Position numbers and translations under genes: made by a program
The notes under the pieces: model-generated
The model's database searches: none
What the model was told of the DNA's origin: nothing
Seen by the model: only the letters and a program-made list of their open reading frames with translations
Part shown: piece by piece, positions 42,072 through 50,634 of the stretch
Numbering within the stretch: position 1 is the first letter of the stretch
Layout of the letters: each line of letters opens with the position of its first letter
DNA from: Rhodothermales bacterium
Lineage (GTDB): Bacteria > Bacteroidota > Rhodothermia > Rhodothermales > VXPQ01
Direction: 5' to 3'
NCBI GenBank assembly: GCA_022825385.1
Contig: JAJDWX010000036.1
Location: 1 to 64,000 of the forward strand
DNA length: 64,000 nt

Positions 42072-42685
42072 TGGCGGACCCGGTTGATCGACGTCTTTGG
42101 GGAGATCGGAGCGGGGCGGAAACGGCGCAGGGCAGCGCGGAAGTTGCCCCGGATGCGTCCGACGAAGCGCGCGAAGGGCTGCGCCGGGCGATGCGCCGGG
42201 CGCCGTCGCCGGTGTCCGTGGTGACGGCCTCGGATGGCCGCGGGGAGATACGCGGCATTACCATCGGTTCGTTTACGAGCGCCTCGCTATCTCCGCCGCT
42301 TCTTTCGTTTAATATCAGCCGGGACGCCGGGATATACGATCTGCTCGCCCGCGCCGACCGGTTTGCATTGCACGTCTTGCACGAAGGGCAAGCGCACCTT
42401 TCGGATCGTTTCGCCACGCCGGACATGCCGGGGGTCGAGCAATTTCGCGGCGTCGATTACCGGGTGGACGCGCAGGGCCTTCCCCTGCTGGCCGACGCGC
42501 TGGCGACGTTCCTGTGCGCGCGCCACGCGGCGTACGACGCGGGAGACCATTCCATCCTGCTGGGACGCGTTACGGATATCCGGGAGGCTGCTGCGGGCAA
42601 GCGGCCGCTGGTGTATTTCGACCGTTCGTACCGCCGGGTGGGGAAGGCGGCGCAGCCCGCCTCGTTCGATCCGGCGCGGCCCTGA
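42071..42685 (+). CDS. flavin reductase-like FMN-binding protein
   Basis: 204 residues. Residues 35-190 match the flavin reductase domain: APSPVSVVTASDGRGEIRG, TIGSFTSASLSPPLLSFNI (FMN phosphate site), FALHVLHEGQAHLSDRFA and HSILLGRVTD. Such proteins reduce or bind FMN with NAD(P)H, either as partners of monooxygenases or alone. The first 30 residues are polar and probably disordered. It is coupled to dnaJ by a one-base overlap; no monooxygenase is adjacent. Confidence 0.85.
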   Translation: MADPVDRRLWGDRSGAETAQGSAEVAPDASDEAREGLRRAMRRAPSPVSVVTASDGRGEIRGITIGSFTSASLSPPLLSFNISRDAGIYDLLARADRFALHVLHEGQAHLSDRFATPDMPGVEQFRGVDYRVDAQGLPLLADALATFLCARHAAYDAGDHSILLGRVTDIREAAAGKRPLVYFDRSYRRVGKAAQPASFDPARP

Positions 42686-42694
42686 TTGCCCGGT

Positions 42695-43045
42695 TCAGGC
42701 TTCGTTCGGCGGCGCTTCGGATGCTTCCGCGCCTGCCTCGGCCTTGTCGTCCGCCCGCCGCTCGATCACCACCTGAATGTCGCTGGCGAGCGACGCGAAC
42801 GCGCCAATGGCTGCAAGGGTCGGCGCAATCATGATGGCGGCTGCGGCGCCTCCGACGCCGAGGACCAGCGGGAATTCCATCACGATCCGGTCGCCCCGTT
42901 GCACCAGAATGCGCCGCGCCGTGCCTTCCTCGATGGCGTCGCGGACCCGGTCCATGAGCTGATTTCCCTTGATTTTGATTTTTTCGAGCGTTTCCCGGGA
43001 GAAATCGTTCAAGTCGTTCTGTACGTCGTTCGCGTTGCTTTGCAT
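42695..43045 (-). CDS. DUF4342 domain protein
   Basis: 116 residues from ATG 43045. The pattern LEKIKIKGNQLMDRVRDAIEEGTARRILVQ, read in two halves around residues 20-49, then MEFPLVLGVGGAAAAIMIAPTLAAIGAF, matches the DUF4342 family: an amphipathic start, a short beta segment with GDRIVMEFPL and one hydrophobic helix pair. Function is unknown. The stop is 9 bases from the convergent flavin reductase gene. The C-terminus is rich in Ala and Glu. Confidence 0.75.
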   Translation of the reverse strand: MQSNANDVQNDLNDFSRETLEKIKIKGNQLMDRVRDAIEEGTARRILVQRGDRIVMEFPLVLGVGGAAAAIMIAPTLAAIGAFASLASDIQVVIERRADDKAEAGAEASEAPPNEA

Positions 43046-43288
43046 GGCGCTGGTCGTTTTTTGGGGTATGGCTATGGCGTACTCCGAATAAGGCGAAAAA
43101 ACGCCCCGGATACGGCATCTATACGTAGGGGCGCGGCGGTATGTTACGCGCTCGGCCCGATTTACCGGGAAATTTCCGCGACGCGCCACCGTGCGCGTGT
43201 TCGGCGTCCCAACGGTTCCTATTTTACGGGAAGTATAAGGAAATAGTCTGCTTTGCGTACAGAGACAACAAACATCGCCCGAAACACC

Positions 43289-44071
43289 ATGCATCGGCCC
43301 ATACATCAGCCCGGGCCCGGCGGATTCGTTCCGGAAAGTACCTTTGCGACGTGGATCGCGCGGTTGCATTTCGTATGGTTTCTTGCGGTGGCGGCGCTCT
43401 GGACCGTCGTTATGGCGATCGTCCAGACGGCGACGCACTGGATCTGGCCTACCGCCCGTAATTTCAAGCGCAACGGACGGGTGTGGGGCGGCGTCATCCT
43501 TGGTTTGAGCGGCATTCGGGTGCGCGTTGCGGACCGCGCCGGGATCGACAGGGACGGTCCGACCGTATTTATATGCAATCACCAGAATCTGCTGGACATT
43601 CTCGCCTTGAGCGCCGCGCTTCCATATTCCTTCGGGTTTCTGGCCAAAACGGAATTGGCCCGCGTACCCTTTTTGGGGTTCGCCATACGCAATTCGGCGT
43701 CGGTTTTCATTGACCGGAGCCATCCGCGCCGCGCCGTGGAGAGTTTGCGCAAAGCGGGAGCGCGCATTCGCGGCGGCAATTCGGTGCTGGTGTTCGCCGA
43801 GGGAACCCGCTCGCACGGACCGCATCTTCAGCCGTTCCGGAAGGGGGCGTTTGCCGTGGCGGTCGAGGCGGGCGTTCCGATAGCGCCCGTAACCATCGTG
43901 GACGGGCATCGCCTGCTGCACGAAAAGAAACGGCTGCTGCGGGGGGGCGCGCTGCGCATGGTCGTCGGGGAGCCTGTTTCCCTCGAAGGGAAGACGCGCC
44001 GGGACATTCCTGCCCTTATGGAGTATGTGCGCGCGCGTCTTGCCGAACCGCTCGACGCCGCTTCCGACTGA
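43289..44071 (+). CDS. plsC: 1-acyl-sn-glycerol-3-phosphate acyltransferase (PlsC family)
   Basis: 260 residues from ATG 43289; a TTG at 43253 would extend it. An N-terminal membrane segment (FVWFLAVAALWTVVMAIV) precedes the acyltransferase motifs: ICNHQNLLDIL (variant of NHxxxxD), SVFIDRSHPRRAVESL, VFAEGTRSHGPHLQPFRKGA and APVTIVDGHRLL. The enzyme adds the second acyl chain to make phosphatidic acid at the inner membrane. It stands about 55 bases before gatC. Confidence 0.9.
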   Translation: MHRPIHQPGPGGFVPESTFATWIARLHFVWFLAVAALWTVVMAIVQTATHWIWPTARNFKRNGRVWGGVILGLSGIRVRVADRAGIDRDGPTVFICNHQNLLDILALSAALPYSFGFLAKTELARVPFLGFAIRNSASVFIDRSHPRRAVESLRKAGARIRGGNSVLVFAEGTRSHGPHLQPFRKGAFAVAVEAGVPIAPVTIVDGHRLLHEKKRLLRGGALRMVVGEPVSLEGKTRRDIPALMEYVRARLAEPLDAASD

Positions 44072-44113
44072 TTGCCCCGACGTTCCATACGAGATTTTCA
44101 CATCAGCATATTC

Positions 44114-44124
44114 TGAGCGTATCC
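44114..44124 (+). promoter_or_regulatory. TGAGCGTATCC motif at the gatC start
   Basis: Matches the recurring intergenic 11-mer at 10 of 11 positions and ends one base before the gatC ATG. A related TAGCGTATCC lies at the gatC stop (44411-44420). Confidence 0.3.
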
Positions 44125-44125
44125 C

Positions 44126-44413
44126 ATGGCTGTTACCGTCGAAAAAGTGCGATACATTGCTTCGCTGGCCCGGCTTCGCTTTACCGAAGAGGAAGAGGCG
44201 CGGCTGGCCCGGGAAATGAGCGAGGTGCTTGCGTACGTAGCGAAACTGGAGGAACTCGACACCGAAGGCGTTCCAACCCTGTCCCATGTGCTGGACATGC
44301 GCAATGTGTTTCGGGAAGACGCCGCCCGCGCGCGCATCTCGCGCGAAGAAGCGCTTCGGGGGGCGCCCGAGGCGGACGACGCGTATTTTCGCGTTCCCAA
44401 GGTAATCGAATAG
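44126..44413 (+). CDS. gatC: Asp-tRNA(Asn)/Glu-tRNA(Gln) amidotransferase subunit C
   Basis: 95 residues, the normal size. AVTVEKVRYIASLARLRFTE, LAREMSEVLAYVAKLEELDTEGV and DAYFRVPKVIE are the family hallmarks. GatC bridges GatA and GatB in the amidotransferase that converts misacylated Glu-tRNA(Gln) or Asp-tRNA(Asn). gatA and gatB are not adjacent. Confidence 0.94.
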   Translation: MAVTVEKVRYIASLARLRFTEEEEARLAREMSEVLAYVAKLEELDTEGVPTLSHVLDMRNVFREDAARARISREEALRGAPEADDAYFRVPKVIE

Positions 44414-44458
44414 CGTATCCGAAAGGGATTTTTCAGCCGGGTACGAACGCGAATTTAA

Positions 44459-44469
44459 TCAGCGTATCC
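44459..44469 (+). promoter_or_regulatory. TCAGCGTATCC motif upstream of the YfhO-like gene
   Basis: Exact copy of the recurring 11-mer, 23 bases before ATG 44493, preceded by GAATTTAA. Confidence 0.4.
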
Positions 44470-44492
44470 TTATCGAGTAATACATCCGACGT

Positions 44493-47042
44493 ATGGCGCG
44501 AGCGCGAGGCAGAAAAAAAGCTACCCCGGCGCGAGGTTCCTCTCCGGCGAACGCCCGGGACCGGAACAAGGCAGGCCTCTGGGATCGTCTCGACGGACGC
44601 GCCCGGCATATCGCGTGCCTTGTCGCCTTGCTGGCGGTTGCGTTCGGTTTTTTCGCGCCCGCCGTGTTTTCCGGGCGCGCGCTGGTCGGGGACGATACGG
44701 TGCGGTGGCGGGCCATGGCGGAGTATATGCTTGCGTACGAGGAGGAGACGGGCCGGCAGGCGCTGTGGGCGCCGAACGCCTTCGGGGGCATGCCCGGGTA
44801 CATGATCGCCTATGCCGAGAAGATTCCCCAACTGGACGATATTCCGGCGCTGCTTCGGAAAGCGATCTGGCCGGTTTCGCACTTTATCGTATTGCTCGTC
44901 GGGACCTGGCTGCTTGCCTTCTTTTTGACGAAGGACCGCCTGGCCGCCTTGCTGGCGGCGGTGGCGTACGGCCTCGCCACCTACATGACGTTCATCCTGA
45001 TTGCGGGGCACAATTCCCGGTTCATTACGCTGTGCTTCGCGCCCTGGCTCGTGCTGGCGTTCGCCTGGGCGCTTCGGCGCCCGGGCTTGCTGGCCGCCTT
45101 GCTTTTCGCGATGGCGCTGGGGGTCAATTTGCGGGGCGGGCATGTGCAAATCACCTATTACGTAGCGTTTTTTCTGGGGGTCTGGTGGGTCGTCGAGGGC
45201 GCGCACGCGGTCCTGCGGAAGGACTGGAAGCCGTTCGCCATGGCTACGGCCTGGCTGGCGCTGGGCGGGGCGCTGGGCGTATTGCTGGTGGCGCAGCCCT
45301 ACTTGCTGCATTTCGAATACAAGGCCTATACGATTCGGGGGGCCGTGGGCGGCGCGCTGTCCGGGCTGGACTGGGACTACGCGATGGGGTGGAGCCAGGG
45401 CGCGGGAGAACTGATCACGTTGCTTGCGGCGGACGCGTACGGCGGCGCCAGCCCGACCTATTGGGGGTCGAAGCCGTTCACGGCAGGTCCGCATTATATC
45501 GGGCCGATCGTGTTGGCGCTGGCGGCGTTTGCGTTGCGGCAATGGAGAAACCGGGGCGTGCTCGCCCTTGCGATCATGGCGCTGTTGTCCATGCTGTTTT
45601 CGTTGGGGTCGAATTTTCCGCTGCTGAATCGTTTCATGTACGAGCATTTTCCCATGTTCAACGCCTTTCGCGTACCGGAGAGCTGGCTGGCGATTACGGC
45701 GTTTGCGCTGGCGTTGCTGGCTGCGTTCGGGCTGCGCGGACTGGGACGCGATGCGGGACCCGGCGGGGATCCTGCGGCCTGGCGCGCCCTCCGGTGGATA
45801 TTCGGGGGCGTTGCGGGGGTATTGCTATTGCTTGCGCTGGCGCCCGGCGCGTTCTACGATTTCGAAGCGCCGGACGAGGAGGCGCAGCTTACGCAGTCGC
45901 TCCTGGCGCAGCAACCGGACATTTCCCCGAACGATCCCCGCGTGGCGCCCTACGTTCGCAATTACCTTGCCGAGCAGCATGCGCTTCGGGAGGATACGTT
46001 CCGGTCCGAAATGCAGCGGTCGCTGTTCTTTTTGCTGCTTGCAGGCGGCGTTATGCTCCTTTTCCGGTTGGGCAAGGCCCCAAGGTGGGCGCTTGCCGCC
46101 GCGCTTGCGCTCCTGGCCACGGTGGACTTGTGGGGCGTCGGGCGGCGCTATTTCAACGAGGACGATCTGGTCCGGGCCAGCGAGGTTGCAGACCAGATCG
46201 CCACGTACGACGTGGACCGCTACATTCTCGAACGACAGGAGGCGGCGGGCGGTCCGGGGCGGTTCCGCGTGTTGTCTCTTGAATCGGGAAGCCCGTTTCA
46301 GCATGCCCGCCCGTCCTACCATTATGAATCCGTCGGGGGGTACCATGGCGCGAAACTGCGCCTGGCGCAGGACTATATCGACGCGTTGTACGCGGAGCCG
46401 GGCACGCGCTTGCCCAACGCGAACGCGCTGGATTTGCTGGGCGTCCGCTATGTGATTTCCCCTGCTCCGCTGCCGGGCCTGACGGTGGCGTATCGGGGCG
46501 AACAGACGGGCCTGCTTGTGCTTGAAAACGCGGATGTCCCGCCCCGCGCCTGGCTGGTCGGCGAGGCGGAAATGGCGAGCGACGGGCCCTCGGCGTTTGC
46601 GCGTTTGCGCGACCCGGCGTTCGACGTGCGCCAAACGGCCCTCCTGTACGAGCCGCTTGCCTTGGATCTGGTTCCTGTCGATTCGGCCAGCGTGGCGCGG
46701 GTGGAGATGCAATCCTGGTCCCTGCACGAGATCGCGCTGCGCGTGGAGACGGACGCGCCCCGGCTGCTTGTGCTCAGCGAAGTGTTTTATCCCGCCGGGT
46801 GGGAAGCCATGGTCGGCGGCGAAGCGGTTCCCATTGCGCAGGTCGATCATATGTTGCGCGGCGTGCCCGTCCCTGCGGGGACGCATGAAGTGGTCTTCCG
46901 GTTCGATCCGCCCCGGCATCGTATTGGCGTAGCGGTCGGCGCCGGTTCGACCGCGCTGGTTTACGGGGGCGCGCTCCTCCTGCTGGCGATGGGTTGGCGG
47001 CGCAGACGCCGGCAGGTTCGTTCCTCGGCGCCCCGGGCATGA
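44493..47042 (+). CDS. YfhO-like multi-spanning membrane protein
   Basis: 849 residues. A basic N-terminus leads into a dozen or more membrane helices in the first 430 residues (LVALLAVAFGFFAPAVFSG, FIVLLVGTWLLAFFLTKDRL, AAVAYGLATYMTFI), then a large periplasmic part and a last helix near residue 830. The pattern GDDTVRWRAMAEYM and NAFGGMPGYMIAYAE near the start and the closing domain (LLVLSEVFYPAGWEAMVGG, LRGVPVPAGTHEVVFRFDP) are as in YfhO, which is needed for glycosylation of teichoic acids or glycolipids in other bacteria. It overlaps the following glycosyltransferase by 4 bases and likely opens the polysaccharide operon. Confidence 0.85.
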   Translation: MARARGRKKATPARGSSPANARDRNKAGLWDRLDGRARHIACLVALLAVAFGFFAPAVFSGRALVGDDTVRWRAMAEYMLAYEEETGRQALWAPNAFGGMPGYMIAYAEKIPQLDDIPALLRKAIWPVSHFIVLLVGTWLLAFFLTKDRLAALLAAVAYGLATYMTFILIAGHNSRFITLCFAPWLVLAFAWALRRPGLLAALLFAMALGVNLRGGHVQITYYVAFFLGVWWVVEGAHAVLRKDWKPFAMATAWLALGGALGVLLVAQPYLLHFEYKAYTIRGAVGGALSGLDWDYAMGWSQGAGELITLLAADAYGGASPTYWGSKPFTAGPHYIGPIVLALAAFALRQWRNRGVLALAIMALLSMLFSLGSNFPLLNRFMYEHFPMFNAFRVPESWLAITAFALALLAAFGLRGLGRDAGPGGDPAAWRALRWIFGGVAGVLLLLALAPGAFYDFEAPDEEAQLTQSLLAQQPDISPNDPRVAPYVRNYLAEQHALREDTFRSEMQRSLFFLLLAGGVMLLFRLGKAPRWALAAALALLATVDLWGVGRRYFNEDDLVRASEVADQIATYDVDRYILERQEAAGGPGRFRVLSLESGSPFQHARPSYHYESVGGYHGAKLRLAQDYIDALYAEPGTRLPNANALDLLGVRYVISPAPLPGLTVAYRGEQTGLLVLENADVPPRAWLVGEAEMASDGPSAFARLRDPAFDVRQTALLYEPLALDLVPVDSASVARVEMQSWSLHEIALRVETDAPRLLVLSEVFYPAGWEAMVGGEAVPIAQVDHMLRGVPVPAGTHEVVFRFDPPRHRIGVAVGAGSTALVYGGALLLLAMGWRRRRRQVRSSAPRA

Positions 47043-48337
47043 AGCGGCTTCTGTTCGTTACATACTATTTTCCGCCGTCGGGCGGGTCCGGCGTGCAGCG
47101 CAGCCTCAAGTTCGCGAAATATCTTCCCGAATTCGGATGGCGCCCCACCGTGCTGACCGTGCGCCCGGAGTGCGCCTCCTGGCCGGACCCCGATCCGGAT
47201 TCCGTGGCGGACATTCCAGGCGGGACGCCGGTGGAGCGCACCGGGGCATGGGATCCGTATGCAGGGTACGCCCGGCTGTTGCGCCGGAAAAAGCAGGACG
47301 TCGTGACGGTCGGGTTTACGGGGGAGGCGGGCGCGGCGTCCCGCCGCCGGCTTGCGCGGTGGATTCGGGCCAACCTGTTTGTGCCGGATGCGCGGATCGG
47401 GTGGGTTCCTTTCGCGGCGGCGCGGGCGCGGAAGTTGCTGCGACAGCCCTTCGACGCCATCCTGACGACGGGGCCGCCGCATTCTACCCATCTGGTGGGC
47501 CTGGCGGCGCGGCGGGGGACGCCCTGGCTTGCCGATTTGCGGGATCCCTGGACGGAGATCGATTTTCGGGAAGAATTGCCTATGACCGCGCCTGCCCGGG
47601 CGCTGGATGCGTTGCTTGAGCGGCGCGTGTTGCGGCGCGCGGACGGCGTTTCCGTGGTGAGCCCCGGCATGCAGCGGCGGCTCGTCGAGCGGGGGTATGC
47701 GGCGCCGGCGTTGATTGAAAACGGGTTCGACCCGGCGGATTTCGCAGAAACCCCCGAGCGCGGCGTAGCGGAAGATGCGTTCGTCGTGGCGCATGTAGGG
47801 TATATGAACCGCGCCCGGAACCCGGAGGCGCTCTGGAAGGCGCTGTCCGATCCTGCGCTGGATTGGCCCCGATTGCGTCTTCGTTTCACGGGTCAGGTGG
47901 ATTCCTCTGTGCTGGCTTCGGCGTCGGCTTCCTGCCCGGACGTTCCTTTGGACGCCTTGCCGTACGTTCCGCATCGGGAGGCCATTGCGCGGATGCGCGA
48001 GGCGGCCTTGCTGCTGCTTTCCATCAATCGGGTGCCGGGGGCGGAGGGCATTCCGACGGGCAAACTGTACGAATACCTTGCGTCGGGGCGGCCTGTGCTG
48101 GCCCTGGGGCCTGTGCATGGGGACGCCGCCCGCATTCTGGAGGAAACCGGCGGCGGGCGGCTGTTCGATTTCGAGGATGCGGCGGGCGTGCGCGCTTTTC
48201 TGCGAAGGCACTACGAAGCGTGGCGGGCGGGCGCGCCCATGCAAGGCGCGTCGCCGGATCGGATCCTGCGGTACAGTCGCCGGGAACAGGCCGGGCGGCT
48301 TGCGGCGTTGCTTTCCCATCTTGCGGATCGGTCGTAA
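47039..48337 (+). CDS. glycosyltransferase family 4 protein
   Basis: 432 residues. The N-terminal half starts LLFVTYYFPPSGGSGVQRSL, the usual acceptor-domain opening of GT4 enzymes. LADLRDPWTEID and LRRADGVSVVSPGMQRRL lie in the middle. The donor domain holds NGFDPADF, VAHVGYMNRARNPEALWKAL and IPTGKLYEYLASGRPVLALG with the nucleotide-sugar-binding Glu. It should transfer a hexose-type sugar to a lipid-linked acceptor at the cytoplasmic face. It is translationally coupled to the YfhO-like gene. Confidence 0.88.
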   Translation: MKRLLFVTYYFPPSGGSGVQRSLKFAKYLPEFGWRPTVLTVRPECASWPDPDPDSVADIPGGTPVERTGAWDPYAGYARLLRRKKQDVVTVGFTGEAGAASRRRLARWIRANLFVPDARIGWVPFAAARARKLLRQPFDAILTTGPPHSTHLVGLAARRGTPWLADLRDPWTEIDFREELPMTAPARALDALLERRVLRRADGVSVVSPGMQRRLVERGYAAPALIENGFDPADFAETPERGVAEDAFVVAHVGYMNRARNPEALWKALSDPALDWPRLRLRFTGQVDSSVLASASASCPDVPLDALPYVPHREAIARMREAALLLLSINRVPGAEGIPTGKLYEYLASGRPVLALGPVHGDAARILEETGGGRLFDFEDAAGVRAFLRRHYEAWRAGAPMQGASPDRILRYSRREQAGRLAALLSHLADRS

Positions 48338-48399
48338 TTTCCCCATTGATCAATTGATTATGCCTGTTTAATGCGTTTTGCGCGCATAGCCCACCCGCC

Positions 48400-49464
48400 A
48401 TGCATATCGTAACCGTCGTTGGCGCTCGCCCCCAGTTTGTGAAGGCCGCTCCCGTGCGCCGCGCGCTCATGGATGCGGGCATTCGGGAAACGCTGGTGCA
48501 TACCGGGCAGCATTACGACCCGGAAATGAGCGCCGTTTTCTTCGAAGAACTGGGCCTGCCCGACCCCGACGCCAATCTTGGCGTGGGGTCCGGAACCCAT
48601 GCCGTGCAGACCGGCGAAACCATGATGCGCCTGGAAGCCCTGCTGACGCAATCTCCCCTGCCGGACGGACTGCTGGTGTACGGCGATACGAACAGTACGC
48701 TGGCCGGGGCGCTGGTGGCTGCCAAACTGGGCATTCCGCTTGTTCATGTCGAAGCCGGGTTGCGCTCGTTCCAGCGCGATATGCCGGAGGAAATCAACCG
48801 GGTAGTGACCGACCGGTTGTCCTCGGTGCTTTGTTGTCCCACGGAAAGCGCGGTGCGCAACCTCGCTGCCGAAGGCATCGTGGAGGGGGTGCACAGGACG
48901 GGCGACGTCATGCTGGACGCCACGCGCTTGTTTGCGGAGGCCGCCGAACGGAGCGCGCCCCTGGAATCCGTGACGCCGCATGATGCAGGCGCGTATTACG
49001 TGGCCACGGTGCACCGGGCGGGCAATACGGACGATCCCGAACGTCTCGGCGGGATTTTCGACGGATTGGGGCGGCTGGGGGCGCCGGTCGTGGTCCCGCT
49101 GCATCCGAGGACGCGCGCCCGCCTGAAAGGGGTTTACGTACCGGAGAATGTGGAGGTTACGGAGCCGCTGAGCTATTTGCGCATGCTTACGCTGGTTCGC
49201 CATGCCCGCGCCGTGCTGACGGATTCGGGCGGGCTGCAAAAAGAATCTCTCTGGCTCGGCGTGCCGTGCGTTACGTTGCGCGAAGAAACGGAGTGGACGG
49301 AAACGCTGGAAGGGGGCTGGAACCGGTTGGCGGGCGCAGACCCCGTTCGCATTGCGGAAGCGGCCCGGATGCGTCCCGACACGCCTGCTAAATCGAGGGG
49401 GGGGGGCTCAAACGCCGCCGCGCGTATCGCGGCCCTTATCGCCGCCTTGCTGGCGAACAGGTAA
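48400..49464 (+). CDS. wecB: UDP-N-acetylglucosamine 2-epimerase (non-hydrolysing)
   Basis: 354 residues. VVGARPQFVKAAPVRRAL, HTGQHYDPEMSAVFFEELGL, VYGDTNSTLAGALVAAKL, HVEAGLRSFQRDMPEEINR and LTDSGGLQKES are the epimerase signatures. It makes UDP-ManNAc for surface glycans. A run of ten G (49399-49408) near the 3' end codes RGGGS in the current frame; slippage there would change the last 20 or so residues. It overlaps the following glycosyltransferase by one base (TAATG). Confidence 0.92.
   Translation: MHIVTVVGARPQFVKAAPVRRALMDAGIRETLVHTGQHYDPEMSAVFFEELGLPDPDANLGVGSGTHAVQTGETMMRLEALLTQSPLPDGLLVYGDTNSTLAGALVAAKLGIPLVHVEAGLRSFQRDMPEEINRVVTDRLSSVLCCPTESAVRNLAAEGIVEGVHRTGDVMLDATRLFAEAAERSAPLESVTPHDAGAYYVATVHRAGNTDDPERLGGIFDGLGRLGAPVVVPLHPRTRARLKGVYVPENVEVTEPLSYLRMLTLVRHARAVLTDSGGLQKESLWLGVPCVTLREETEWTETLEGGWNRLAGADPVRIAEAARMRPDTPAKSRGGGSNAAARIAALIAALLANR
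49399..49408 (+). repeat. 10-G homopolymer inside wecB
   Basis: Ten consecutive G about 55 bases before the wecB stop, in the reading frame as RGGG. It is a potential slippage or sequencing-error site. Confidence 0.9.
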
Positions 49465-50573
49465 TGTCCTCTGCGAGGCGCGCCATGCCGAAGAAACTGC
49501 TTTTTGTCCATCTTCACCCCTCCTCGTTCGTGCGCGAGGATCTGCGCTTGCTGGGGGAAGCGTACAACGTAAAATCCTTCCAGTTCGGGGGGGAGAAAAA
49601 GCCGGGTCCGCTTGCGTTTGCATGGCTGTTGTGCAAGCAGGCGTGGTGGTTGTTTCGCGAGCTTCCCGGCGCGGCGGCCGTTTACGGCTGGTTCGTTGAT
49701 TACCACATGGCGTTGCCTGTGCTGGCGGCTCGTTTATTTCGCAAGCCCGTGCTGGCGGTCGTGGGCGGATTCGATGCGGTTTCGCTGCCTTCGCTGGGGT
49801 ATGGCGTGGCGCTTTCCGGTTGGCGGCGCCGGTTGGCCCGCATGGCGTATCGCCGGATGGACGCGCTGCTTCCGGTGTCGGCGTCGCTCGTTCGGTCGCA
49901 GAATCGTTTTTCAGAGGGGGCGGAAGCGCGGGAATATGGCTTTCGGCTGCTTGCGCCGGACGCGCCTGCCGCTGTGCGCGTCGTTCCCACGGGCTACGAT
50001 CCGGCGGCGTGGCCTGCGGGGCCTGCCGAGCGCTCGCCGGTCGTGGGTACGGTTGGAGTCATACAGGGGGAGCGTACTTTTCGCCGCAAGGGGATCGATT
50101 TGTTCTTTGCCGCGGCCCGCCTCATGCCGGAAGTCTCTTTCCGCGTCGTAGGCGTACAGGACCGGGAAGCGGTCGTTGCGCGGTGGGATCCGCCGCCGAA
50201 CGTGGAACTGGTTCCGCCCTTGCCGCGCGAGCAGTTGCAGGCGCAATACCACGAAATGTCCGTATATGCGCAATTGTCGCGGGCGGAGGGCCTGCCGAAC
50301 GCGTTATGCGAGGCCATGTTGTGCGGATGCGTGCCGGTGGGGAGCCGGGTTTTCGGCATTCCAGAGGGTATTGGGGACGCCGGTTTTCTGGTGGACGAGC
50401 CGAGCGCTTCCGCGGTTTGCGAAGCGATTCGGGCGGCGCTGGAGGCAGGGGGGGCGGCTTCGCGCGCAGCGGCCCGGGCGCATATCGAGCGCTTTTTTCA
50501 CCGGGATCGCCGCCGGGAAGCGTTGCTGGCCATTTTATCCGAACAAATCGGCAAGGGAGGGCATAATGGCTGA
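49464..50573 (+). CDS. glycosyltransferase family 4 protein
   Basis: 369 residues; a second start at ATG 49485 (PKKLLFVHLHPSSF) is possible. GT4-type features are the N-terminal FVREDLRLLGEAYNV, PVLAVVGGFDAVSLPSLGYG, VVPTGYDPAAW, GVIQGERTFRRKGIDLFFAAA and the donor-site LSRAEGLPNALCEAMLCGCVPVG, read here in two parts. It probably extends the same glycan as the enzyme at 47039. Its stop overlaps the start of a truncated copy of the HPr-kinase-like gene, showing how that gene was once coupled to it. Confidence 0.88.
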   Translation: MSSARRAMPKKLLFVHLHPSSFVREDLRLLGEAYNVKSFQFGGEKKPGPLAFAWLLCKQAWWLFRELPGAAAVYGWFVDYHMALPVLAARLFRKPVLAVVGGFDAVSLPSLGYGVALSGWRRRLARMAYRRMDALLPVSASLVRSQNRFSEGAEAREYGFRLLAPDAPAAVRVVPTGYDPAAWPAGPAERSPVVGTVGVIQGERTFRRKGIDLFFAAARLMPEVSFRVVGVQDREAVVARWDPPPNVELVPPLPREQLQAQYHEMSVYAQLSRAEGLPNALCEAMLCGCVPVGSRVFGIPEGIGDAGFLVDEPSASAVCEAIRAALEAGGAASRAAARAHIERFFHRDRRREALLAILSEQIGKGGHNG

Positions 50574-50611
50574 TCGAACCAGCGTCTATCGCATGATGGG
50601 GCGGAATGTGG
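50557..50611 (+). repeat. 55-bp direct repeat, copy 1
   Basis: Matches 53037-53091 at 51 of 55 positions. It covers the ribosome site and first 15 codons of the HPr-kinase-like gene. Confidence 0.85.
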
Positions 50612-50634
50612 AAGTGAGGCGGAATTACGCCTAA
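50566..50634 (+). pseudogene. truncated 5' end of the HPr-kinase-like gene
   Basis: ATG 50566 opens MADRTSVYRMMGRNVEV and stops after 22 codons at TAA 50632. The first 15 codons are nearly identical to the intact gene at 53043. The rest of the gene is absent because foreign AT-rich sequence follows from about 50620. The start overlaps the glycosyltransferase stop, the arrangement expected for a functional operon, so this is probably the original position. Confidence 0.75.
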
